Below, piece by piece: positions 40,125 through 48,200 of a DNA stretch of 64,000 nucleotides. The notes below the pieces were generated by a model. It was not told where the DNA came from and ran no database searches. It worked only from the letters and a program-made list of their open reading frames with translations. Made by a program: the position numbers and the translations under genes. This DNA is from Streptomyces sp. R302 (GTDB lineage Bacteria > Actinomycetota > Actinomycetes > Streptomycetales > Streptomycetaceae): positions 1 to 64,000 of the forward strand of contig NZ_JABBGE010000017.1 of assembly GCF_012927245.1 (NCBI RefSeq). Reading direction: 5' to 3'. Position 1 is the first letter of the stretch; every line of letters starts with the position of its first letter.

Positions 40125-42056
40125 TCAGATCCGCATGAGGGCCAGGGCGTCCTTCACCTCGTCCATGTCCAGACGGACGGTGCCCTCGTCCTCGGCGGGC
40201 GCCGGGGGCAGCTCCGGCATGTCTTCCTCGTCATCGTCCGCGGGGGCGTCAGGGGCGTCGCCTTCGTCCTCTGGCATGTCCTCCTCGTCCTCGTCCCACA
40301 GGTCGAACGCGGCCGACGACGGCGCAGGCGCATCGTCGTCTTCGGTGACGTCGAGCCCCTTCTCGGAGAGGGCGGCGATCAGCTCCCGTACGGCGTCCCG
40401 GACCCCGCCGAGCTGTTCGGGGCCGGCCGTGGTGCTGCTGACGCGGGCCGTGGCGTCGGCGAGCGCGGTGGCGGTGGGCTGTACAACGCGGGCGTCCACG
40501 TCCTCGTCAGCGGTGGCGGCGCGGTGGGCGGCGGTCCCTTCGGGCACGACGATGGTGGCGAGCTCGACCGGCTGGGGAGTGTCCAGGGTGATGGCGCCGT
40601 CGGCCGCGACCGCGTACGGGATGGAGTAGTGGCTGCTGCCGTGCTCCTCCTCGCTGTGCACGGTCACGATGACCCGGTCCGGGTAGGTGCCTTCCACGCA
40701 GGTCCAGGCGCCGTCCCGGCTGAGGAGCTCTCGGACGGCGTCGGACAGGCGGCCGTGGAACTGCTCCTGGGACTCGGGCAGGGGCGTGGACGTCTTCATG
40801 GGGCCCTCCAGGGGGATCGGCTGGCTCTTGGCCTCGAGGACCGTGGAGCGGGCGGACTTGTGCTCGACGCGCGGTACGGCGCGCGCGGCCTGTACGGCGG
40901 CGCGCGCGGACTTCTCCTCGGTGCGGGCCTCGCCGCCGCGGGTGGCGTCGATGATCGCCTCGAGGACGTTCGGGACGGGCGGGGCGGCGGCGAGGCCCTG
41001 GGGAAGAGCTGCGCCGGCGAGGAGCTGCCACGGGGTGTCGCGGCATTCCGGCCGCAGGAGCGGCATGTCGGGCAGCGCGGTGATCGGCCACCAGGCGGTC
41101 ACCTCCGTGGCGTCGCCGGTGGGGTCGTCCGGGTTCGCGGTGGGGCGCTCGCTGTGGGGGGTGTTGATCGGCACGGCGGATTCGGTGGGCGTGACCGCGA
41201 CGTAGCCGCGGTAGATGCCGGTCGGGGCCGTCCAGGAGCCGACGATGTTCGTGCCGTCGGGGAGCGTGGCGCCGGTCTCCTCGTTCCATTCGCGGACGGC
41301 GGCGGAGGCTGCGTCCTCGCTCTTCTCCAGGTGGCCGCCGGGGAACTCCCAGGTGCCGGCGGCGGGGTCCTCGGGGTCGAGGGCGCGCTGGATCATCAGG
41401 ACTCGGCCGGTGTCGGCTGCCTTGAGGGCGAGCCCCGCGACCTTGATGGCCTGGTCGCCGGCCAGGAGCGTGTCGTCGACCCTGCTGTAGGAGGGTGCCG
41501 TCTTGTGCTCGAGCTCGAGGCTGCTGCCGGGCCCGGCGGCAGCCGACTTCACTTCGAGGGATCGGGTCAGCGGGTGTGCGCCGTGCAGGACGGGTGAGAC
41601 CTCGTAGAGGTCGAGCTGGTGGATGACGCGAACGCCGTCGCCGCGGCGGCGGGCGCCGCCGGCCGGGACGCGGTAGCCGATGGAGAACGCGGCCTGCTTG
41701 TGCTCGTGCCACTGCTTGACCTGCTGGTAGGCGTCTCGTCCCTGCTTGGTCTGCAGGTTGTAGTGGACGGTGGCGACCAAGGCGCCGGCTTCGGCCGGCC
41801 AGTCGGGGACGTCAGCGAAGCGGGGGTCGCCCGGCATCCACTCTTCGACGTGGACCACGACCCCGACCGGGTCTTTCCACTCGTGGTGCCACACCGTCTT
41901 GACCGGGCGCTTGGCCAGCGTGGCGGTGAAGGCCCCGGGGAGGATGAGGTCCTCGACTTCGTCGACCATGCCGGTGACGGCGTAGATGGCCCGGCTGCTG
42001 CCGCGCGGCATGACGGTCGGGCGTTCGGATCGGGTGGGTGGAGCGGCGGTCGGCAC
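40125..42056 (-). CDS. Prohead protease - NUDIX hydrolase - scaffold fusion
   Basis: GTG at 42056 (VPTAAPPTRSERPTVMPRGS) has GGAGG eight bases upstream; a GTG 42 bases earlier lacks one. Residues 15-170 are an HK97-type S78 protease: LILPGAFTATLAKRPVKTVW then HHEWKDPVG (catalytic His), AFSIGYRVP (catalytic Ser), LYEVSPVLHGAHPLTRSLEV. Residues about 205-350 contain a complete NUDIX box: GGHLEKSEDAASAAV then REWNEETGA. Residues 400-643 are helical and very acidic at the end (EDEEDMPEDEGDAPDAPADD), as in scaffolds, ending VRLDMDEVKDALALMRI. The NUDIX insertion is unusual. The gene precedes the capsid gene, as expected. Confidence 0.9.
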   Translation of the reverse strand: MPTAAPPTRSERPTVMPRGSSRAIYAVTGMVDEVEDLILPGAFTATLAKRPVKTVWHHEWKDPVGVVVHVEEWMPGDPRFADVPDWPAEAGALVATVHYNLQTKQGRDAYQQVKQWHEHKQAAFSIGYRVPAGGARRRGDGVRVIHQLDLYEVSPVLHGAHPLTRSLEVKSAAAGPGSSLELEHKTAPSYSRVDDTLLAGDQAIKVAGLALKAADTGRVLMIQRALDPEDPAAGTWEFPGGHLEKSEDAASAAVREWNEETGATLPDGTNIVGSWTAPTGIYRGYVAVTPTESAVPINTPHSERPTANPDDPTGDATEVTAWWPITALPDMPLLRPECRDTPWQLLAGAALPQGLAAAPPVPNVLEAIIDATRGGEARTEEKSARAAVQAARAVPRVEHKSARSTVLEAKSQPIPLEGPMKTSTPLPESQEQFHGRLSDAVRELLSRDGAWTCVEGTYPDRVIVTVHSEEEHGSSHYSIPYAVAADGAITLDTPQPVELATIVVPEGTAAHRAATADEDVDARVVQPTATALADATARVSSTTAGPEQLGGVRDAVRELIAALSEKGLDVTEDDDAPAPSSAAFDLWDEDEEDMPEDEGDAPDAPADDDEEDMPELPPAPAEDEGTVRLDMDEVKDALALMRI

Positions 42057-42116
42057 GGCGGGAACCTCCGGCGGGTGGACAGTGGGGCCGCCGGGCACCG
42101 TGCCGATCGCGCGTGG

Positions 42117-42329
42117 TTACTGTCCTGCGGTGGTCGTCGCGTCTTCCGTCGCCTGCGTCTCGGCCGCGGATCGGGCCTCGAGCCAGCCGCGGATCCAGTA
42201 GCGGTAGCCGAAGCGGTCCTCGACGCCTCCGAGCTGGTTGTAAGGGGACGCGTCGGAGGGGTTGCCCTGGGCGTACGCGGCCTTCCCTTCACCGATGAGG
42301 CCGAGAGCCGTCTGGCGGTTCATCTGCAC
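42117..42329 (-). CDS. Rmf/CrpP-like small protein
   Basis: 70 residues; GTG at 42329 has AGGGAG eight bases upstream, ATG at 42323 is the alternative. GEGKAAYAQGNPSDASPYNQ and FGYRYWIRGWLEARS reproduce the ribosome-modulation-factor/CrpP pattern (GxxA...PY...WxxGWxxA). Phage members are often found near head genes and their role is unsettled; binding ribosomes or modifying host factors has been proposed for relatives. Here it sits between the protease fusion and the acidic head protein and is probably made late. Confidence 0.7.
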   Translation of the reverse strand: MQMNRQTALGLIGEGKAAYAQGNPSDASPYNQLGGVEDRFGYRYWIRGWLEARSAAETQATEDATTTAGQ

Positions 42330-42341
42330 GATCGGCGCTCC

Positions 42342-42917
42342 CTACTGGCTCGCGAACAGCGGGTCTTGTGCACCGAGGCCGTCGTCGGCGCCCTGGGGGG
42401 CGGGGTCGGCCGACGCGCCCGGATCCTGGTTGGAGTCGGGGCCGTGGGTGCGGGTCATCTGTGCTCCGTCCACATCGGTTGCCCACGCGTCGGGGTCGCT
42501 GTACCGCCAGACCTGGCCGGTGGAGTCACGTACCCATCCGGTCAGTGTGCCGTCTGTCGCCCGGTCGAGCCAGGCTTGCTCTCCGTCGCTCCCGGAGTAT
42601 CCGGCGAAGGCGTTGTCGGGGTCGCTCTCGTCACCCTCGTTGTACAGGTCGCCGCCCCAGGGACGCGAGTCGTCCTCAGGAGGGACCGTCTCCGACTGCT
42701 CAGCGGTGTCAGCGGTCTCTGCCGTGTCGTCCGGGGATGAGTCCAGTGGCTCGTCTTCGTCACCGGTGGGGTCGTCCGTCGGCGCGGCCGGCTCATCGGG
42801 GCCTGGGGGAGGGGGCTGTTCGGTGTCGTTGGTGGGCGGCAGCTCCTCCTCGTCGTCCTCGTCGAAGGGCTTGCCTGTCGACGGGAGGGCCTTGATGGCG
42901 AATCCATATCTGGTCAC
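42342..42917 (-). CDS. Acidic head-assembly protein (scaffold-like), 191 aa
   Basis: GTG at 42917 begins five bases after the second promoter box; a GTG at 42932 lies inside that box and is rejected. The start VTRYGFAIKALPSTGKPFDE is a typical actinophage head-protein opening. Residues 20-90 are a very acidic Asp/Glu/Pro-rich segment; the C-terminal half has a small ordered unit (YSGSDGEQAWLDRATDGTLT, GWVRDSTGQVWRYSDPDAWA). The isoelectric character suggests capsid-interior scaffolding or DNA mimicry. First gene of the head block after the replication locus. Confidence 0.7.
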   Translation of the reverse strand: MTRYGFAIKALPSTGKPFDEDDEEELPPTNDTEQPPPPGPDEPAAPTDDPTGDEDEPLDSSPDDTAETADTAEQSETVPPEDDSRPWGGDLYNEGDESDPDNAFAGYSGSDGEQAWLDRATDGTLTGWVRDSTGQVWRYSDPDAWATDVDGAQMTRTHGPDSNQDPGASADPAPQGADDGLGAQDPLFASQ

Positions 42918-42921
42918 GGGC

Positions 42922-42952
42922 GGAGCTTGCACGGTGCCGCGGGTAACGTCCC
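42922..42952 (-). promoter_or_regulatory. Dispersed late promoter motif, copy 9 (leaderless geometry)
   Basis: Minus strand: GGGACGTTAC, 14 bases, AAGCTCC. The GTG at 42917 begins five bases after the second box. It opens the head gene cluster. Confidence 0.62.
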
Positions 42953-43018
42953 GCGGAGGTCTGTGTGCAGGCCCCGGATCCGATCCTCAAGAAGTCGCCG
43001 AACGCGTTGCTGCCGACG

Positions 43019-43056
43019 GCCGTACCGCAGGAGCCTCCTGGCTCCTGCGGTACGGC
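43019..43056. terminator. 17-bp perfect hairpin
   Basis: Arms 43019-43035 and 43040-43056 are exact reverse complements around loop TCCT. It separates the head gene cluster promoter from the replication region and probably blocks read-through. Confidence 0.75.
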
Positions 43057-43740
43057 GCATGACCACATCACGGCAGCAGCCAGCTCCCCATCACCCACAG
43101 GCGGGCGATGCGGTCGCCTTACGTGTCCGCACCCGTGACAGCGGGGGTACAAGCGCCCAGCCGCGTTCCGGGGCCGCCTGACGCCCGCTCAGCGCCCCCG
43201 ACCCGCTCCTCCCGCTGCCAGCGCTTTTCAGTCGTCCCACAAGTCCCGCAGCCGCCATGGAACGTGGCTACGGAGGATCCTGGACCTTAGGCGGCCTATC
43301 GGACCCACCCCGAACGACCCTCAGATGAGGAGATGCTTTCGGTAACCAGTACTCGTGAAGCCCAGCCACAGCCAAGCAACCACAGCGTGTGGAGAGCTGG
43401 AGGACGGCGTACGGAGGTACCTCAGCCTACCCGTGACCTCCTCCTGGATTGATGGGGAGCGCCTTCGCGAGCACCGGCCCCCCGGGCCGGCGCGGAGCAG
43501 GGGCAGGCGTCGCTGAACGACGGCTGTAGGGCACGCGCTCGATAGCGGCGGGTCCAGTGCCTCAGCGCTAGCGCCCTGCGAGTGGCGATGTCCCCCAACG
43601 GTGGGCAGCGGGGCCATGTCCTTGTCGCTGCTGCCTCGTGCGCGGGAAGCCTCCGAGTTGAGGTTGTTTCGATTGCAGTAAGAGGGCGGGATCCCCGCAA
43701 GCCTCTGACCTGCGAAAACGTTGATTTCGACCCGACTGGT

Positions 43741-43780
43741 GAGTCGGGTAACCCGATCCGGGAAGCGGGTTACCCGACTC
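43741..43780. repeat. 15-bp perfect dyad in rep control region
   Basis: GAGTCGGGTAACCCG (43741-43755) and its reverse complement (43766-43780) with a 10-base spacer. Further GAGTCGG motifs follow. It is a candidate initiator-binding or operator site. Confidence 0.7.
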
Positions 43781-43797
43781 TGGAGTCGGGATGACAC

Positions 43798-43814
43798 GAT
43801 CCTGGAGTCGGATC
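43798..43814. promoter_or_regulatory. Operator-like dyad GATCC-N7-GGATC, upstream copy
   Basis: GATCC-TGGAGTC-GGATC, followed by ACT. The same 17-bp geometry with one base changed recurs at 44800-44816, on the far side of the two rep genes. Looser relatives lie at 43849-43869 and 43918-43924. Confidence 0.6.
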
Positions 43815-43859
43815 ACTTGACGATGTGCGATGCGCAGGACGCGCTCTGATCCGACCCTG

Positions 43860-43889
43860 TGAACGGATCACTTAGCGATACGGTAATGT
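43860..43889 (+). promoter_or_regulatory. Candidate promoter of the rep operon
   Basis: TGAACG, 18 bases, TAATGT, about 80 bases before the start at 43969. A CGGATCACTTA operator-like string lies inside the spacer, which would allow autorepression. Confidence 0.4.
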
Positions 43890-43968
43890 TCATCTTGGTA
43901 AGTGACCCGTTCCTGAAGTCGGATCGCTTCACCGGAAGCACACCGACTCGGGAGGGGCAGAGCCGCAG

Positions 43969-44451
43969 ATGGCACAGGAAGCCGCGGAGGTCCTTGCGCT
44001 CGTTAACCGGGAGACCGGTGAGGTCAAGGAAATCCCTCGAGCGCCGTACGCCTTCGACGGGCAGCACATCAACGTCGGGATCCGTAAAGGGCGCGAGCTG
44101 GCGTCGGCCGCCTCGGGCCTGACGGACCGGGAGTTCCGGGTGGCGGTTTGGTATTGGTTCGCCACCGAGGAGTCCCAGGGTGCGGTGCGCAAGACGCAAG
44201 CCGAGATTGCCATCGAGCTGGGCATGAGTCCCGACGCGCTGGGCCGCGTGATCAGGGTGTTGAAGAAGTCGCGCATCCTGCTGGAGAACGGCAGCGTGGG
44301 CCGCACGAAGTTCTACCGGTGCACGCCCTACCTGGCCTTCATCGGCAGCGGGTTCGCCCACCGGGACGCGGTGAAGGACTGGAACCCGCCGGAGACCAAG
44401 GTCAGGCAGCCGCGCAGCCGACAGCGCACGAAGAAGAAGGACGAGAGCTGA
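43969..44451 (+). CDS. Plasmid replication protein, winged helix (RepI-like candidate)
   Basis: 160 residues, ATG with GGAGGGGC upstream. Start MAQEAAEVLALVNRETGEVK; winged-helix core about 55-125: LTDREFRVAVWYWFATEESQ, KTQAEIAIELGMSPDALGRV, IRVLKKSRILLENGSVGRTK, FYRCTPYLAFIGSGFAHRDA; basic tail RQPRSRQRTKKKDES. The pattern resembles RepL-like initiators. With the next gene it forms an overlapping pair of 160 and 108 residues, which recalls repI/repII of the Streptomyces plasmid SCP2 (161 and 131 residues, from memory). Dyads and GGATC operators flank the pair. Confidence 0.75.
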   Translation: MAQEAAEVLALVNRETGEVKEIPRAPYAFDGQHINVGIRKGRELASAASGLTDREFRVAVWYWFATEESQGAVRKTQAEIAIELGMSPDALGRVIRVLKKSRILLENGSVGRTKFYRCTPYLAFIGSGFAHRDAVKDWNPPETKVRQPRSRQRTKKKDES

Positions 44452-44777
44452 TGCAGATCCACGATGCGAAGGACGTGCAGTACCTCCTTCGGAAGACGGG
44501 CGAGGCGAAGCTGAACCCGAACCAGCGGATCGTGGTCATGCTGTACGCCTCCTCGTCGCAGAGGCCGGACGGCACGGTCGAGACCCAGGCGACCGAGCTG
44601 GCGAAGACGGCTGGGATGACGCCGCCGGTCCTCTCCCGCACCAGGCGCGAGCTCGTTGACGCCGGCTGGCTGGAACCCACCCAGAAGTTCGGACGAGTGC
44701 AGGTCTACCGGCTGGTTCCCGGCATATTCGCCGACCGGGGCCTGGCCGGGCGACACCTGCGGGCCGTCAGCGGATAA
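44451..44777 (+). CDS. Second winged-helix protein of the replication locus (RepII-like candidate)
   Basis: 108 residues, ATG overlapping the previous stop (ATGA). The sequence QIHDAKDVQYLLRKTGEAKL, NPNQRIVVMLYASSSQRPDG, TQATELAKTAGMTPPVLSRT, RRELVDAGWLEPTQKFGRVQ is a complete winged helix with a beta wing. It would bind the GATCC-N7-GGATC or GAGTCGG sites around the locus together with the first protein. An alternative is a regulatory pair unrelated to replication; the plasmid reading rests on the two-gene arrangement and the origin-like upstream DNA. Confidence 0.72.
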   Translation: MQIHDAKDVQYLLRKTGEAKLNPNQRIVVMLYASSSQRPDGTVETQATELAKTAGMTPPVLSRTRRELVDAGWLEPTQKFGRVQVYRLVPGIFADRGLAGRHLRAVSG

Positions 44778-44799
44778 GACGCAGAGAGCACAGCGATCC

Positions 44800-44816
44800 G
44801 ATCCGGGAGTCGGATC
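44800..44816. promoter_or_regulatory. Operator-like dyad GATCC-N7-GGATC, downstream copy
   Basis: GATCC-GGGAGTC-GGATC, followed by ACT, matching the copy at 43798-43814. It lies 23 bases after the second rep gene. Confidence 0.6.
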
Positions 44817-44830
44817 ACTGCTCGATACGC

Positions 44831-44863
44831 GAGGGTCGGGAGACAGCTTGTCTCCCGACCCTC
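44831..44863. terminator. 15-bp perfect hairpin, bidirectional terminator
   Basis: GAGGGTCGGGAGACA and its reverse complement around loop GCT, between the plus-strand rep genes and the minus-strand gene ending at 44944. The best terminator in the window. Confidence 0.85.
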
Positions 44864-44896
44864 CGCCATGCTCGCTCGATTGCATCCCACGCAGAT

Positions 44897-44926
44897 CGGC
44901 CAAGATCGTTTTTGCACAATTGGGCA
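44897..44926. repeat. Dyad element, diverged copy C
   Basis: 25 of 30 bases match 58991-59020, in the same orientation, keeping CCAAGATCGTTTT and CAATTGG with the 16-base half-site spacing. It lies after the minus-strand gene ending at 44944, so copies B and C bracket the giant gene. Confidence 0.75.
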
Positions 44927-44943
44927 AGTCCCCTGGAGCCCAG

Positions 44944-45207
44944 TCAGGGAGCGGCCGCACCCATCGAATTGATCACGTTCGTGCTCCGCCGCAGGACCTC
45001 GAGCACTGCCTTCGTGTCGTCCCCCGAGACAACCTTCATGGGGCCGGCCGGGGACAGGGCGATGCGCTCGCCCATGTGAAGTTCTATGAGAGCCGCGGCC
45101 CGGCGTGACCCGATCACCGGACGGTCGGCCCGCCCGGTGATCTGCACCCTGTAGGCCGCGCCGTCGTCGAACACGCCGGTGACGGTGAGCACCTTTTGCC
45201 TCCTCAT
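44944..45207 (-). CDS. Small protein coupled to the giant gene, 87 aa
   Basis: ATG overlaps the stop of the giant gene (ATGA), so the two are expressed together. The sequence MRRQKVLTVTGVFDDGAAYR, VQITGRADRPVIGSRRAAAL, IELHMGERIALSPAGPMKVV predicts a small beta-barrel followed by a helix (TKAVLEVLRRSTNVINSMGA). It might bind or protect its giant neighbour, as immunity or chaperone proteins do. No family recognised. Confidence 0.65.
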   Translation of the reverse strand: MRRQKVLTVTGVFDDGAAYRVQITGRADRPVIGSRRAAALIELHMGERIALSPAGPMKVVSGDDTKAVLEVLRRSTNVINSMGAAAP

Positions 45208-48200
45208 CGCGTGGCGAGTAGGCCCAGGAGGAAGGCCCGAAGGTCGTCGTTCTGGTACCAGTCGCCGCTGAACATCGCCTGCATGGATCGGGCGAGGATG
45301 TCGCCTGTCTCCGGTTGCGTCTGCTGCTGCCGCTGCAGGAGCCGATCCAGGGCGCTCGGCTGCCGGCGGCGGGCGCCGGGCCGCCCGGTGTGAGTCCGGG
45401 TGAACCAGAACGCGCGCTGCGCGGCGTCCAGGTCTTCAAGGTGCTGGGCAAAGTGCTGCGCCAGGGCGTGGCTCGCGGTTCCCAGTCCCTCGTCCGCGAG
45501 GTCGACGACGGTCACCCTCTGCCCTTCCGCCTCGTAGCGGCCCTGCGTGCCGTTCACGGCCGTCAGGCGCCGTGCCCCGGTGCTGGACAGCCACGACCGC
45601 GGGACGAGTCGCTGCACGCCGCGCACCGCCCGCTCCGCATCCGGCTCAGTGTCCGGGCCGAAGACGAACGCGTCCGCGCCCTGGGGGCCGACATCGCGGA
45701 TGTCCGCCAGCGCTGCGGCGACAGCATCGGGCACCGCCGTGGCGTACCGGCCGCGCAGGTCCTCGTACTCCCGACGTGCGGCCATGAGCTCCGCACGAGC
45801 GGCCGTGATCTCGATCTCGAGGTCCTGGTCGTCCGGGATGGTCGCGCTGCTCCGGGCGGCCCGGAGGTTGACCAGGCGTCGCTCGCTCGCGGCCACGTAG
45901 TCGTCCGCGTGCTGCAGGGTCTCGTGCGGACTGTCGCCGAAGTCGTCACCGAGAGCGGCGGCGAGGCGGCGGGTCACGTCCTGGTCGACGTCGCTGCCGG
46001 CGGCCCGGAGCGCCGCGAGGTGGCGGAGCGCGGTCAGGCCCGGCCCTCCGTCTGCGGCTCGGTCCGGTGCCCACTCGATCCGGTCGGACATGCCGGGCAG
46101 GCGTCCGGCGGCGAGGCGGTCCCAGGTCGTGGGGCGCCAGAACGTGACCCTCTGCTGCGTCTGGCCGAAGCGGCCCGGGGCCGGCATCAAGCTCGCCCAG
46201 TGGGTGACCCGCTCGGACAGGGCTTCGCCGGTCGCGTCCGGCAGCTCGAGAGCACGTAGACGAGCCAGGCGGCGGGACTCCGGCCACTGCCGGACGCGGC
46301 GGGCCATACGCCCGAGGAAGGCCCGCAGGCGAGCGAGGCGCTCGCGCGCGCCGCGGTACTTCTCGGCGATGGCACGCGCTGCCGTCTTCACCAGTTCCAC
46401 GAGGCGCTTGGCCATGCGGATCAGAAGGGCGACGACCTGGGCGAGGAGGCCCGGCTGCCGGCCGGCCGTACGGCCGCCCGCGCGGGACGCGATCCGGCGG
46501 GCGGTGCCTCGCCGGGTTCCGGCCAGCTGCTGGGCGAGCAGGGCGGCGACCTGGGTGGCGTCGCCCGGGTCGATGCCCGCCGCGAGAAGCTCCCGCAGGA
46601 GGGCGTTCACCGCTCCGTTCACATGCCCCGTGACGGCGCGGTTGATCTCCGGGTCGGTGCGGGACGTGTTGGCGGGGCGGTTGGCCACCTGGGCCGGGAT
46701 GAGCCGCAGCAGGTCCCGGGCTCGGGCCGCCAGGTCCTCGTTGCTCTCGTCGGGCAGCGGCTCGAGGTCGTTGATCGTCCGCAGCGCGGCCCGCACCGTG
46801 GCCTTGTGGGCGTCCCTGCGGGCCTCGTGGAGCCGCCTCTTGGTGTCGGCCAGTTCCGGGTCCGACAGGCCAAGAGCGTCGAGCGCCGCGTTGCCGTCGC
46901 GACGGACCTCCTGGCGGGCGTCGCGCAGCGCCTCGGCGGTGAGGCGCTGCCCGATCTGCTCACGCAAGGCATGGACGTCACCGGGTGGTTCCGTGCCGGC
47001 GATGGCCTCCTGGATGATGCGGGCGGCCATGCTGCGGACGTGCTCGCCAACGAGCCGGTCGACGTCCGTCTGCGGCGCCGGGTTCGGATCGCGAGGCGCT
47101 CCGGCCTGGGGCAGGGCAGGGGTAGGACGGCTGCGGTCGTAGACGTTCACGGTCCGGCCGGAGTGGAGACCGACGTCGTGCACGTTGCCGTTCTCGTCCA
47201 CGCCGGTGAGGTACGTCCACCAGCCGCTGCGCTGGACCTCTCTGATGATGGTCAGCCGCCGGTGCCCGTTGAGCTGGTAGCCGGCCCGATTCACGGGTGC
47301 GTCGATGAGGTCGCCGATCCGCAGGTCGCCCGGGCGGACCTGGGCGACGGGAACCTCCGGCGCCGGAGGCGCGGGCGCGGGATCGTTCGGGTCGGGCGGG
47401 GTGACCGGGCGCGGCTGGGCGGGGGGCAGCATCCACACCGGCAGTCCGCCGGCAACCACGCGGGTCTGCCGCTGCTGCTGCTCGTCTTCCAGGACGAGCC
47501 GCCGAACGCCGCCAGGACCCTCCTCGACCCCGGCAACATGGAACGGGCGCACCTGGCCGTTCTCGCCGTCGGCGAGCGCCACTGTGTCCCCCTCGCCGAC
47601 CTGGGCAGCGGTCGACGGGCGGGGGCGGGCCGGGGCCGTCTCCGGGGTTCGCCCGGCGGCGCTGTCGAGGCGGTCCGCGGCGCGGAGTGCGGCACGGCCT
47701 TCCTCACCGGACGGATCGGCTGCCGCACGCAGTTGCTCCGCCAGCGCCGAGGCCTGCCCTGCGGTGACCGGCAGGTCCCTCTCGATCCTGGCGGCGGCCT
47801 GCTGGGCTTCCGGGGCGTCGTCCAGGGCGTCGGCGTGGTCGCCGACGATGTCCCGGTCCCGACGGGTGAGTTCGGGATCCACCGTCGGGCCTGTCACCGG
47901 CTCGACGGCGGAGGACGCCGCATGGACGGTCAGCTCCTCGTCCGGCTCCGGCATGTCATCGGGGCCGAGGTCCGGGACGGTGTTGCCCGCGCCCAGGGCG
48001 CGGGGAAGCACTGCGCGGGAGTCCACGTCGATCTCGCCCGTCTCCCCGGTGACCGTGTCGACGTACTGCAGGGTCACCCGGTCCCCGTTTCGCTGGGGCG
48101 TTCCAGAGATCTTGACGGGGACGAGAGCGCCATCGAGGTCCAGGAGTACGACGTCGCCATCGTTCAGGTCGGCGGACGTCGGCTCGTCGATCTCGGACAC

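Larger units (their letters stand above)
42953..43968. other. About 1-kb non-coding region, candidate plasmid origin and control region
   Basis: No frame here is protein-like. It contains hairpins at 43019-43056 and 43474-43490, then an A+T-richer 250-base stretch with dyads and GTCGGATC repeats directly before the replication genes. In Streptomyces SCP2-type replicons the origin lies upstream of the two rep genes, so the same is likely here. Confidence 0.55.

Noticed and set aside
43321..43797. 158-codon minus-strand frame in the rep control region
   Set aside because: No ribosome-binding site, no plausible fold, and it crosses the dyad-rich origin-like DNA.
43969..44777. cI/cro-type immunity switch
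   Set aside because: Both genes are on the same strand and overlap, with an origin-like upstream region; a divergent repressor pair is absent. A regulatory role is still possible and is noted in the entries.
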